Assembly (NCBI GenBank): GCA_015680685.1
Contig: MNCI01009296.1
Coordinates: 350,225 to 383,154 of the forward strand
DNA from: Gnetum montanum
Taxonomy: Eukaryota; Streptophyta; Gnetopsida; Gnetales; Gnetaceae
Reading direction: 5' to 3'
DNA length: 32,930 nt
Part shown: piece by piece, positions 19,671 to 29,258 of the stretch
Numbering within the stretch: the first letter of the stretch is position 1
Layout of the letters: every line of letters starts with the position of its first letter
The notes under the pieces: generated by a model
What the model was told of the DNA's origin: nothing
Databases searched by the model: none
What the model saw: the letters and a program-made list of their open reading frames with translations, nothing else
Position numbers and translations under genes: made by a program

Positions 19671-20529
19671 TGATGAGTCATGAATTTGTTGGCTGTGATA
19701 TCGCTATCGTGATATCACATGGGCTACGATATCGCGTACACGATATCACATCAGCCGTGATATCGCGTACGTGATATCACGGCCTACCTCAATTTCTATA
19801 AATAAGAGGCAACTTTTCTTGTTCTAGCATCTAGTTTTTTCCTTTAGTGAAGCTCTGGTAGTTTTTCCCTTCCACAGATAGAATAATTTCCCAATGTTTG
19901 CTTGCAGTGTGGTGATTGTAATTGTACGGCATCCTTTATTCGAGTGTGACGTACTTGGACACGCACATGACCAGAAATAAAGATCGAGATTACTTCATCA
20001 TTGTAGCATTCACTTAGTTTAATTAATTATTTATTTATTTGTTATTTACTACTTTCTTAGTTAATATCTCTCATCCTGAACTCCTATTAAACGTAGAATG
20101 AGTACGACTTGATTACGAGCATTTAAGTGTGACTGCTTGGTAACCCAGTGGCATACCTAGGATCTACGCTTGGTAATCCTAGTGGTAGTCATGCATGAAG
20201 TCCAAGATGTGTACGGATAATCAAGGAACAGATGCTCATCGCACCTAGGCTAGCTAGATTCTCTCTCACCCTTCCTCTCTTAGCTTAGTGAATATTATTT
20301 TCCATTACCTTCAAGAGTAGCATTAGGTTAGAAACCATATCATACACCTCACTCTGGACTAAACCATACGTGACAAAGCTAATACTAGTCTAGGTAGGAA
20401 GACAACGAATTGCGACCTAAGGCTAACTATCTAGGTGCCACAACTAGTCCGTCTGTGGAATTCGACCAGATCACACATGTAACACTCGTATTCGTATGGT
20501 TAAGTGTAGGGGTACCTCACCACTCATCA
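19671..20529 (+). repeat. 3' LTR of retrotransposon A1 (859 bp)
   Basis: Colinear with the 5' LTR at 13695-14601, with scattered substitutions and a shorter U3. A near-perfect 28-bp palindrome lies at 19755-19782 (CCGTGATATCGCGTAC and its complement side). The TATA box TATAAATAAG is at 19797-19806. It ends CCACTCATCA and is followed by the target duplication ATAGC. The visible differences between the LTRs mean the insertion is not recent. Confidence 0.95.
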
Positions 20530-20534
20530 ATAGC

Positions 20535-23500
20535 CTTGTTAGAAAAACATCTAGAGTGGCCTAAAAACCTAGTTCAAACCCTTGACCTAGAGGTTGGCAA
20601 CATCACTAAGGACTTTCTAGTTAAGGTTCCTATCACAACACACAATGGTAAGGAGAAAACATTGAAACTAAGTTTCTCATTGGAACCTCAATAGGCTCAA
20701 GACATCACCAAGTCCTACAAGATAACATTAAGGTATTTTCTTGGTCATATGAAGATATGCCAAGTCTATAACTATGTTTAGTTTAACATAACATCATACT
20801 TGATCCTAACATTAGACCAATTAAGTAGAAAGTGCATAAGATTAGACCTGATTTGGCTTGGTACTTTGTGATGAGATCAAAAAATTCTACCAAGTTGGTT
20901 TCAACAAAGTTGTTGATTACGAAAAATGGATATCCAACATAGTGGTAGTTCCTAAGGAAAATGGGAGTATATGAATTTACATCAATTTCCAAGACCTAAA
21001 TTAGGCTACTATCAAAGACGATTTTCCTTCACCTAGTATTGATCAACTCATTGATACTACATTTAGGCATGCCTTATTACCCTTCATGGATGAATTCTTG
21101 GGATACAACTAGTTTAGGATCAACCAAGAGCACCAACTCAATACAATCTTCATAACCTCCTAGGGTACCTTTTTCTATATCATGATGTTCTTTGGACTAA
21201 AGAATGTGGAAGAAACCTATCAAAGAGTTATGACATATATCTTTAGTAACTACATTCTAGGTTTGCTCAATGATTATGTAGATGATATAGCTATTAAGTC
21301 CAAAGTGACCAACAACCATACTCATGATCTTAATCTTGTACTTAAACGATACCTCAAATATGAACTCAGATTAAATCCTAAGAAGTGTGTCTTTAGTGTC
21401 AAAACTAGTAAGATTCTTGGCTTTGTAGTATCTAAAGGAGGGATACATGTCAATCTTGATAAGTTAGGGTCATATCCAATTTGGCAGTACCTACTAAACT
21501 TAAGTAGCTTCAAGGACTGTAAGGTAGATTACAATTTATACATAGTTTCATCACTAGGCTTACAGATAAGTTTACAACCCATGCAACACTTACATAAGAA
21601 AGGAGTTCACTATGAGTGGATAGCTTAATGCCAAGAAGCCTTTGAAAACCTTAAGTAAGAGTTGGCACAATTACTGACAATCTATCCTCTACATTTACCT
21701 TGCTATCTCTAATACATCCATTGTCTTTCTACTCTTTAAAAAATGTGATTATGGAGCAAAGATGCTAGTATACTACCTAAGCCACGCATTAGTTGCCCAT
21801 GAAACCTAATACACTAAAGTGAAGAAGTACTATCTAGCCCTAGTCTTCTCATTGAAGAAGTGAAGACACTACCCCTTTAGGAGTCACGTCAATGTCATTT
21901 GCAAAGATAATGTGCTTAGAGTGATAATAACCCACATCTATTAGAGTATATGTATAGCCTAATGGAAGGCCATAATAGTGGAGTTTAACTTTCATTATGT
22001 CTCCCAATCCTTAACAAAAGATCAAGTTATAGCCATACAACTTATAGTTGCACCTATTTATGACCATGAAACCATAGACCTTGAGTTTCTAGATGAATAC
22101 ATTAACACCATTAGCCAAGTGCCCAAGGATTAGGAGATGGTCATGCACTTTAACAAAGCTTCAACTGCCCATGGGGCCAATGTCACTACCATCATAACAT
22201 TCCCATTTGGTGAAATCTAACCCTTCACCTATCATTTTGAATTTCCATGCACCAACAACATAGTAGAGTATGAGAGTTCGATTAGAGGGATGATGGTAGC
22301 TCATGACCTAGGTATTAAATACTTAATGATCCAAGGCAATTCATAACTTATAAATAACCAAGTAACCAAGGTTTATGCATGAAAAGCCAAACACTTACAA
22401 CCTTACTATGACTTAGGTAAGAAACTGATGCAATGATTTACAAACATTAATATCCAACACATACCCTGAAATGAGAATGCTATAACTAACATCATTGTAA
22501 TGCTAGCCCTCAATGTAATGCCAAATGTGTTTAGTAAGTTATCCATCTTGACTATGAACTATGCTATCCCCATCACACAAAGCACTAAGGATACTCTTTT
22601 GGTCATATTTTATACAACTCCTGTAAAGGAGTGGTACGATGATATCAAGTTTTATCTTATGCATGGTGAACCTTCACAAGGTCTAACTACTACTCAAGAG
22701 GATGTTGTACATAAATGATCAAAACAGTATGTCATTGTAGGCAATATCACATTATTTCAATGGTTCTATGATGGTATATGGTTAGTATGCTTGCGTCAAA
22801 GCGAAGCTAGAATAATCCTAAAGCAAGTTCACGAGGGTGTGTGATGAACATATAGGACCTAGAGCCATGGCCACTAAAATTAGATGGTTATGTTATTATA
22901 GGCCCTATATGGAAAGCGACTACCCGTAAAAGGTTAAAACTTGTGACATGCACCAACAACATTGCAATCTTGTACACGTACCTCCAACTGAATTGCACAC
23001 TACTCAGATAACTTGGTCATTTTAATTATGGGAGTTGGATATCATTGGACCTATAATGCCTAAGTCTTTTGTAGGGCATAGCTTTAGCATCACTGCAACT
23101 GAATACTTTACTAAGTTGGTTGAGGCTATTCCCCTAAGGAATGCTACATCTAAACAAGTTTGTAGATTAGCCTACTTTTGCATACCTATGACCATAGTCA
23201 CATATAATGGACCATAATTTAGTAACCAAGAAATGAAAATTTTCTATCATGACCTAGGCATTAAGCATTTCTTGTCATTGTCATACTACCCTTAGGCAAA
23301 TGGACAAAAGGAAGTAAGAAATCAAGCTATCATAAACCTACTTAAGAAAATTTTGAATAATAGTAAACATAGGTGGCATGAGAAGCTTGTCCATGCACTT
23401 TGGGATTGTTGAAGGACATGCCATACTACAACATGTGCAACCTCGTATAGCCTTGTTTATGGTTTTAAAGCTATTTTTCCTCTTGAATTATAGGTACCAT

Positions 23501-23886
23501 CACTTAGAGTGTCCTTGCCCAACTTCATTAATGATGAATAGCACAAGGAGCTGCATAGCATGAACCTCAACTCAATGGAGGAGCAACAAGTGCAAATGCT
23601 CACTCACACTGAACACTACTAGGAGAGGTAGAAACAACAACACCACAATAACCTAGGTAAGTTCAAGATCAAGGAAGGGTACCTGGTCCTCAAGGCTATC
23701 TACGAGCATGCTTACAAATTCTCAACCAATTGGGAAGGGCCTTTCTTGATCACCAAGACCCACGGCAATGGGGCCTACTAAATAGCAGACATGGATGCAA
23801 ATGAGTTGGCCAATCTAGTCAATTCTTTAATTCTTTTTTTGCACCATGTCCAAATCTTCATGGACCTCAAAATTCTTAGACTATAG
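20535..23886 (+). pseudogene. pol: decayed Ty3/gypsy pol of the Tat lineage (RT, RNase H, second RNase H, integrase)
   Basis: The reading crosses many stops and several frames, but the domain order is clear. RT: SWSYEDMPS near 20740, DDFPSPSIDQLID near 21018, FFGLKNVEETYQR at 21187, catalytic YVDD at 21275-21286, LNPKKCVFSVKTSKILGFVVS. First RNase H about 21640-21960 (YLSHALVAHET, YYLALVFSLKK). Second, archaeal-type RNase H about 22140-22400 (CTNNIVEYESSIRGMMVAHD); two RNases H are the mark of Tat elements. Integrase about 22640-23886: EWYDDIKFYL, WELDIIGPIMPKS, YFTKLVEAIPLRNATSKQV, DLGIKHF, ANGQKEV. The second acidic residue of the DDE triad is lost (TYNGP for SDNG). The C-terminal part (EGPFLITKTHGNGAY) ends at TAG 23884-23886. 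The copy is inactive. Gag and protease are not visible to the left, where A1 is inserted. Confidence 0.85.
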
Positions 23887-23901
23887 AGTATTTTCATTGG
23901 C

Positions 23902-25575
23902 CTAAAATCCCATCATTTTTACCATCAACTCTTCTACTATGTTTGCTAATTCAAGATTAGAACTAGAGCTCATAATGTTTCTTACTTGTATTAGTGATAC
24001 TAATTTTTTAGATTGCTTTTTTCCAAGTAAGAGAGCACCTTCTACCTTATTTTTGAATTTTGAATTAGCTATGGCATATTTGTCTTTATTTTCATAGATA
24101 GAGTTTAAATTTTTATGTAATGCCTTGTTTTATGCTAGAGTGGTTTAAAAAATTTGTTTATTACATCTCAGGATCTCTGTATGCTTTTGATTTTAAAATA
24201 ATATCCCACTATAGTATAATTGATAATCATTAAATCAATCATTACTTACTACAATGGAATAAATGTTTGATAGTTTGCTAAGCTCTTTATGGGCCATGCT
24301 TTTAATCATTGTTGAAGAGTCATCATTATTAATTTCACTAAAATCCTTCATGTAACTTTATTGTATAATGTTTTTTCCATGAGGCTCTTTTCCACCTTCG
24401 TCTTAAAAAAAGTGAATTGTGGCTTCCATATGAACAACTTTATTTTCAATTCTATGTTGTTGCATAACTACTTTCACTATCAAGTAATTAAATTCAAGTT
24501 TATACCACCTCTTAGCCTAAACTTCGGTGTGTTGAGTCAAGGAGAAAAGCTCTGTGATAGTTTGCTCATTTTTCAAGAAGGCATCCAAAAACTATTATGA
24601 CACCAACTCTTTGTTTTATTCTCCCACTACCATAATGACTTCAATTAAGTTTTCACTTTTAAAAACTTTAATAAATGTAGTGAGGAGATAATTGTACAAG
24701 AAGTATGATGAAAAAGAAGAATAATAACTAAGTATCTATCCCTTCATTTCTCACTTTAATAGTGAAATTCAATCCACATGGCTCTCCTCTTTTACCGTCA
24801 CATAAAGTAGACTTAATAGAGACCAAGAAAATGTATTTTTTCTATCTTACATGGCAAGCATATATATTTTCCAGACTAGAGTATGATATCTTTAACTAAT
24901 TATTCAAAATTATTGTAATGATTGAGATGCATGCCCTTCTCCATTCTTGCTCATTCAAAAAATGCTCCATTAGTTGTTACTTTGAAAGTATTACTTTCTT
25001 TAAAGCATAATCACTTTTCATCAATTGGAAGTAAAATTGTAAATACCTTTTCTAAATCTTGGAAAATTGCCAAGTCTTCCATGACTAAAACATGAACTAA
25101 CCATTATTATAGATTATCCCAAAATTCTCTACTAGTACCTAATCTTTTAATACTACAAATTCAACAGATGGTGTTAGATTAGAATGCTCTAACTCCATAT
25201 CATAGCCTTTACTTACCAACTTTATTGTCAAAGAAAGATCAAAATGATGATACTAAACACTAACTCTATGAGTGAGATATCTAATATATTATTCCTTTGA
25301 TAATGACAAGTTAAAACTTTGTGTGTTGTTTGTAATAGCTTAGTAATGTGTTGACATTGTAAATGAAGCTTTATTTTCTTGGTGGAGTCTTTTGCCACAG
25401 AGGAGGATCCTTTACCATAAGTTCTTTCACCACAAACTTTTGATAATGGTTCCAGTGGTAGTGGTGGTAATTGTGTTTTAGAGAGTTCTTATTTTCTAGA
25501 GTAGATATTTTTGCAACACATTTTGTTGTAGATGACCCATATGTTAGTCCATGCCCTTTACGCTCACAAGCCATA
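23902..25575 (-). pseudogene. decayed antisense reading frame tail-to-tail with the Tat pol, family unknown
   Basis: On the minus strand, coding-like peptide can be followed from about 25574 (GHGLTYGSSTTKC...WQKTPPRK) down to a TAG at 23902-23904. Longer pieces include HFDLSLTIKLVSKGYDMEL, SNTFKVTTNGAFF, TLCDGKRGEPCGLNFTIKV, KSENLIEVIMVVGE and TITELFSLTQHTEV. The last stop-free part is 24124-23902, a Lys-rich helical stretch containing YENKDKYAIANSKFKNKVEG. Stops are frequent and often stand where Gln is plausible. Only 15 bp separate it from the end of the integrase frame. Tat-lineage elements are known to carry an additional, often antisense, ORF between pol and the 3' LTR, which fits this position. 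No domain was recognised. Confidence 0.45.
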
Positions 25576-25632
25576 ACATTAAATAGGTGCCATAAAACCT
25601 ACAAAAAATTAAAGCTTTTTTGAAAATGTCTT

Positions 25633-26572
25633 TGATGAGACACGAATTGCACAAGCCACGATATCGCTTACGCAATATCGCGGCCGACGCGATATTGCGT
25701 ACGCGATATCGCAGTCCACCGTCAAATCTATAAATAAGAGGCAGCACTCCCCTCATTTGCAATAATAGGCATAAAGTAGTGAAGCTCTGGCAGATTGATC
25801 ACCCCAGAGATAGAATATTTTCCATGTGCCCGCAGTAGGAGTCCCCCAAGTGAACGGTTCTTTATTCGAGCAGCTTTGTACCTGAACGCAAGTTGTGTAC
25901 GGCAATAAAGACGAGCTTTGTGGATAAACCTTGCAGTACATGGATAGGTTTATTTAATGTTATTTATTGCTTTCCTAGTAACGCGGCATGAGTATGACTT
26001 GGTTACGAGCATTGACGAACGTGTACGGCTAGCCAAGGAATCGGCTACTCATCGCGATTAGATTCTCTCACCCTTTCCTCCTAGAACGTGGGACAAGTAC
26101 GACTTGATTACGAGCATCTACGGATGTGTACGGCTAGTCAAGGAATTGGCTGCTTGTCACACTTAGGCTAGTTAAGTGCCTCAGTACGACCGCTTCGAGC
26201 ACATGCGTTACTGTGGTAATCCCAGTAACGATTAGCGTTTGGTAGCCAAAGTTGCACAGTTCAGGGTGTGTACGGCAAGTGGGAACGGATGCTGACGCTA
26301 GGACTTAGTGCTGTAGTTAGAATTAGTTTTAGTCTCTCAACCCTTCACCGTTTAGCATAGGAGATAAACTGTAAAATACCAAAAAAATCATATACCTCGA
26401 ACTTACTTAACCATACACAATGACAATAACAAGTAAGTCTGGGAAGACAACGATTAATTAACCCCAAGTGTTCCTTGCGGCGTTTAGGCATTTAGTCTGC
26501 GGAGTTCGACCAAATCACGCGTGCTACGCTCGTTTCGTATGGTTGAGTGTAGGGGTACCCCACCACTCATCA
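25633..26572 (+). repeat. solo LTR (LTR-B, 940 bp) with target duplication GTCTT
   Basis: It starts TGATGAGACACG and ends CCACTCATCA. GTCTT stands at 25628-25632 and again at 26573-26577, and no internal region is present, so this is a solo LTR left by LTR-LTR recombination. U3 has two palindromes (25659-25680 and 25689-25712) made of GATATCGC and GCGATATC arms, then TATAAATAAG at 25729-25738. A block with TATGACTTGGTTACGAGCAT, GTGTACGGCTAG and CAAGGAAT is tandemly repeated with a period of about 106 bp (25988 and 26096). It is related to the A1 LTRs but clearly a different subfamily. Confidence 0.92.
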
Positions 26573-26604
26573 GTCTTAAATGACCACAAATGGATATGTG
26601 TAGT

Positions 26605-27421
26605 TGACAAATCAAGCTATTATGATGGGCTATAATATTGTATCTACAATGTCATAAATATGATATCATTGCTCAACATATAATGTCATAGATGTGATGT
26701 AGTGGGCCATTGTCATACCTATAAACATAAACTCACCATTATGTGAACTCTCACCTTTCAGTCAACACTTAGGAAAATTCTTGTAATTTATTTCTATAAA
26801 GTTAAGTTTAGTTATGAGTGCTCATAGTATGATGGTTAACAATTACATGGCATCTTAATTTGAATCGATTGTACCTGGATGCATTCCATGATTGGTAATA
26901 AAGATTGAGATTGTTTTTTATCATTGCAACATTTTACTTAGATTAGATTTACTTGTCTATGTTATTTATATTTCAATGTCTTTTAGTTAATTAATAGAAT
27001 AAGTACAACCAATTTTAAACACACAAATACGATTGTTTGGTAATCCAATACTGGCTAATCTTGATTCACTCAGTAGCTAGTCACTTGGTAATTCTAGTAA
27101 TGGTTATATTAGTCCAAGGCATGCCCAACAAGTCAAGAACAAATACTTGTCACCATCATACTAAAATAATTCTTGGTTAATATAATTCATATTCAATTTA
27201 CTATGTTTCACTTTAGTATCCAACATCAGATAATCATATACTTCACTTAGAGTTAAATCATATTTTTTGAACCTGACTAACTTTGCTAAGAAGAAAATGA
27301 TCATAAACCTACCATCAATCCACTACTACACTTATATTGTCCATCCACAAATTACAATCTGGTCACATGTGTATGCTTGTGACTTGTATGATTGGGTGTT
27401 GGGAACTTTCACTGCTCATCA
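26605..27421 (+). repeat. ancient decayed LTR of the same superfamily (LTR-C)
   Basis: It starts about TGACAAATCAAGC and ends ACTGCTCATCA. In between, the A1 LTR landmarks appear in order but worn: ATAATATTG and ATGATATCATTG in U3, GTAATAAAGATTGAGATTG, TTGGTAATCCAATACTGG, and CTTGGTAATTCTAGTAATGG. CpG sites present in the other LTRs are almost all gone. No matching target duplication was found, so the ends are approximate. It may be solo, or the 3' LTR of the Tat element whose pol lies to the left. Confidence 0.65.
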
Positions 27422-28256
27422 ACAATTTATTTTAGCCCTCATGCATCTATTTACTTCAAATATAAACTAAATTTGAGAAAATATAATAACATATTTTTGT
27501 CTAAACAAACATTACAAACCATGAAACAAATTATACTAGTTATTTCATGAAAAACCAAAGAATTTTAACCATGAAACATCATGAAGGTACTTAGCAGTCA
27601 GAAATTAGTTGTAGAAGGAAGATATTGATTACAACAAGCTCATAAAAATAATGTTCTTTTGTTGCAATGAAAGATTCATGAAATTTGCAATTTAAAAAAA
27701 TATATGAATAAAATTCTATGGTTCATTTTTATACTTAACTTAGCATTAAATGCATATAACTACCAAAACACTATAAATACCTTTCAATGTTGGTAAATTT
27801 AGTAATCAAAATGTGGCTCTACTACCATGTTAGGTTTTTGTAATATTTAAATCACCAAGTCCAAGAAAACTAGAAATAATTGATGACTCTTATAAGTAAA
27901 GAACATATTGAAATTATAAGACACTGTGAATGTTAGAATAACCATAGTGTTGAGTATTGAAGTTATACTTAAATAGTTAAATATAAAATAAAGATAAAAG
28001 TCAATATACAATATTCCATTATTTCTATTGTATTATATGAATGAACCAGACTTAATAAATATATAGATTATGAGGAATAGTCATGTTGTCAAATTGAATA
28101 GATACAATGAGTGGTTAAAATTAATTAAGAGACATAAATAGTAATTTTACTTATAACAAGTTTTAACTAACTAGTATGATGTACCAACAGCATAGTGGTG
28201 TTGTACACTACGTGTATGCAAATGTTATAGTGTTACATAATATAGATCTTCATCAT
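27422..28256. other. AT-rich spacer without recognisable gene
   Basis: No coding region, RNA gene or clear repeat was seen between LTR-C and element A2. The last bases before A2 are ATCAT (28252-28256), the expected left target-site copy of A2. Confidence 0.5.
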
Positions 28257-29133
28257 TGATGAGTCATGTTTTTGTAGGGTCATGATATTAGATGTCGGGT
28301 ATTCGATATCAAGGCACAACCTCCAATGTCAGACATCTAATGTCACCCCTTTTGTGCTAGCTGATAAATACCACACTTGGGTGCACAGTGGAGGGATACA
28401 TGGTTGATAGATTTTAGAGAGCTTTTTCATAGATTTTTGATTTTTGATTTCAAGTTCTGTTGTTTTCCAATGCATGCCAATAGTGTGATGTTAAGTGATT
28501 GTATGGCATCCTTATTCGAGTGTGATGTACTTGGACACGTTACATGACCGACAATAAAGATCAAGATTAGTTTCATCATTATAGCATCCACTTAGATTTA
28601 TTATTACTTTCAATTGTTTAATTGTTTATTATTTTCCTTAGTTAATGTTTTCATTTATTGCTCTTTATTATTCCTAACATTAAGCAAAATTAGTATGACT
28701 AATCACAAGTGCTTAAGTATAATTACTTGGTAGCTCACCAATGTATTGTTTGGTATGCCCAGTGACGTACTCTTGGTAATCCCAGTAGTACTTACGTAAA
28801 GTTCAAGGGATCTACAGACAATTAGGAATGAATACTCATCGCACCTAGGCTAGTTTAGACATTACATTCTATTGTTAATTAGTTTAATTAATTAATCTCT
28901 TTGTCATCATTAGTATTAGCTTAGGGCCAAGCAACATCAATCATCATATGCCTCACTTTGGACTAAACCATACATGACAAAGCTACCACTAGTCTAAGTG
29001 GGAAGACAACAAATTGCAATTAAGGCATAACGATTGAGATGCACAACTAGTCCCATCCATGAAATTCTACTAGATCATGCATGAATGCTTATGATTCATA
29101 TGGTTGGCTGTAGAGGTACCTCGCCACTCATCA
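28257..29133 (+). repeat. 5' LTR of retrotransposon A2 (877 bp)
   Basis: It starts TGATGAGTCATG and ends CCACTCATCA. The downstream half is colinear with the A1 LTRs (ATTCGAGTGTGATGTACTTGG, ACAATAAAGATCAAGATTA, GGTAATCCCAGTAG, GAGGTACCTCGCC). U3 is worn: GATATC palindromes are reduced to forms such as GGTATTCGATATCAAGG, and the TATA region reads GATAAATACC. Confidence 0.9.
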
Positions 29134-29134
29134 T

Positions 29135-29152
29135 CGACACCATTGCTAAGGA
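29135..29152 (+). other. primer-binding site of A2, worn tRNA-Asp-like
   Basis: CGACACCATTGCTAAGGA follows the LTR end by one base. It corresponds to the A1 primer site, with further G-to-A and C-to-T changes. The next stretch (TGGTGCTAGTTATCTAG) is identical to that in A1. Confidence 0.6.
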
Positions 29153-29258
29153 TGGTGCTAGTTATCTAGATTAGTTATATCATACATGATCGCTATAAAA
29201 GCATTAACGATATATCTTTTAGAAAATATTAAATCACACACATCATTAATTAAAAATA

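Larger units (their letters stand above)
13690..20534 (+). mobile_element. complete non-autonomous LTR retrotransposon (A1), gag-only, with 5-bp target duplication ATAGC
   Basis: The element proper is 13695-20529. Direct 5-bp repeats ATAGC at 13690-13694 and 20530-20534 flank it and mark one insertion event. Both LTRs start TGATGAGT and end ACTCATCA. Internal parts in order: tRNA-Asp-like primer site, a long gag, a C27 tract, a noncoding block also found in element A2, an LTR-like TATA segment, a decayed second reading frame, and a purine-rich PPT. No protease, RT, RNase H or integrase is present in its about 5 kb interior, so it must have been mobilised in trans (TR-GAG/LARD type). It lies immediately left of a decayed Tat-lineage pol. 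Confidence 0.93.

Noticed and set aside
13695-26572. A1 LTR and LTR-B as the two ends of a single large element
   Set aside because: Each has its own target duplication (ATAGC and GTCTT), and the LTRs belong to different subfamilies.
26605-27421. Target duplication around LTR-C
   Set aside because: The five bases on the left (GTAGT) and right (ACAAT) do not match; its ends are too worn to claim a solo-LTR event.
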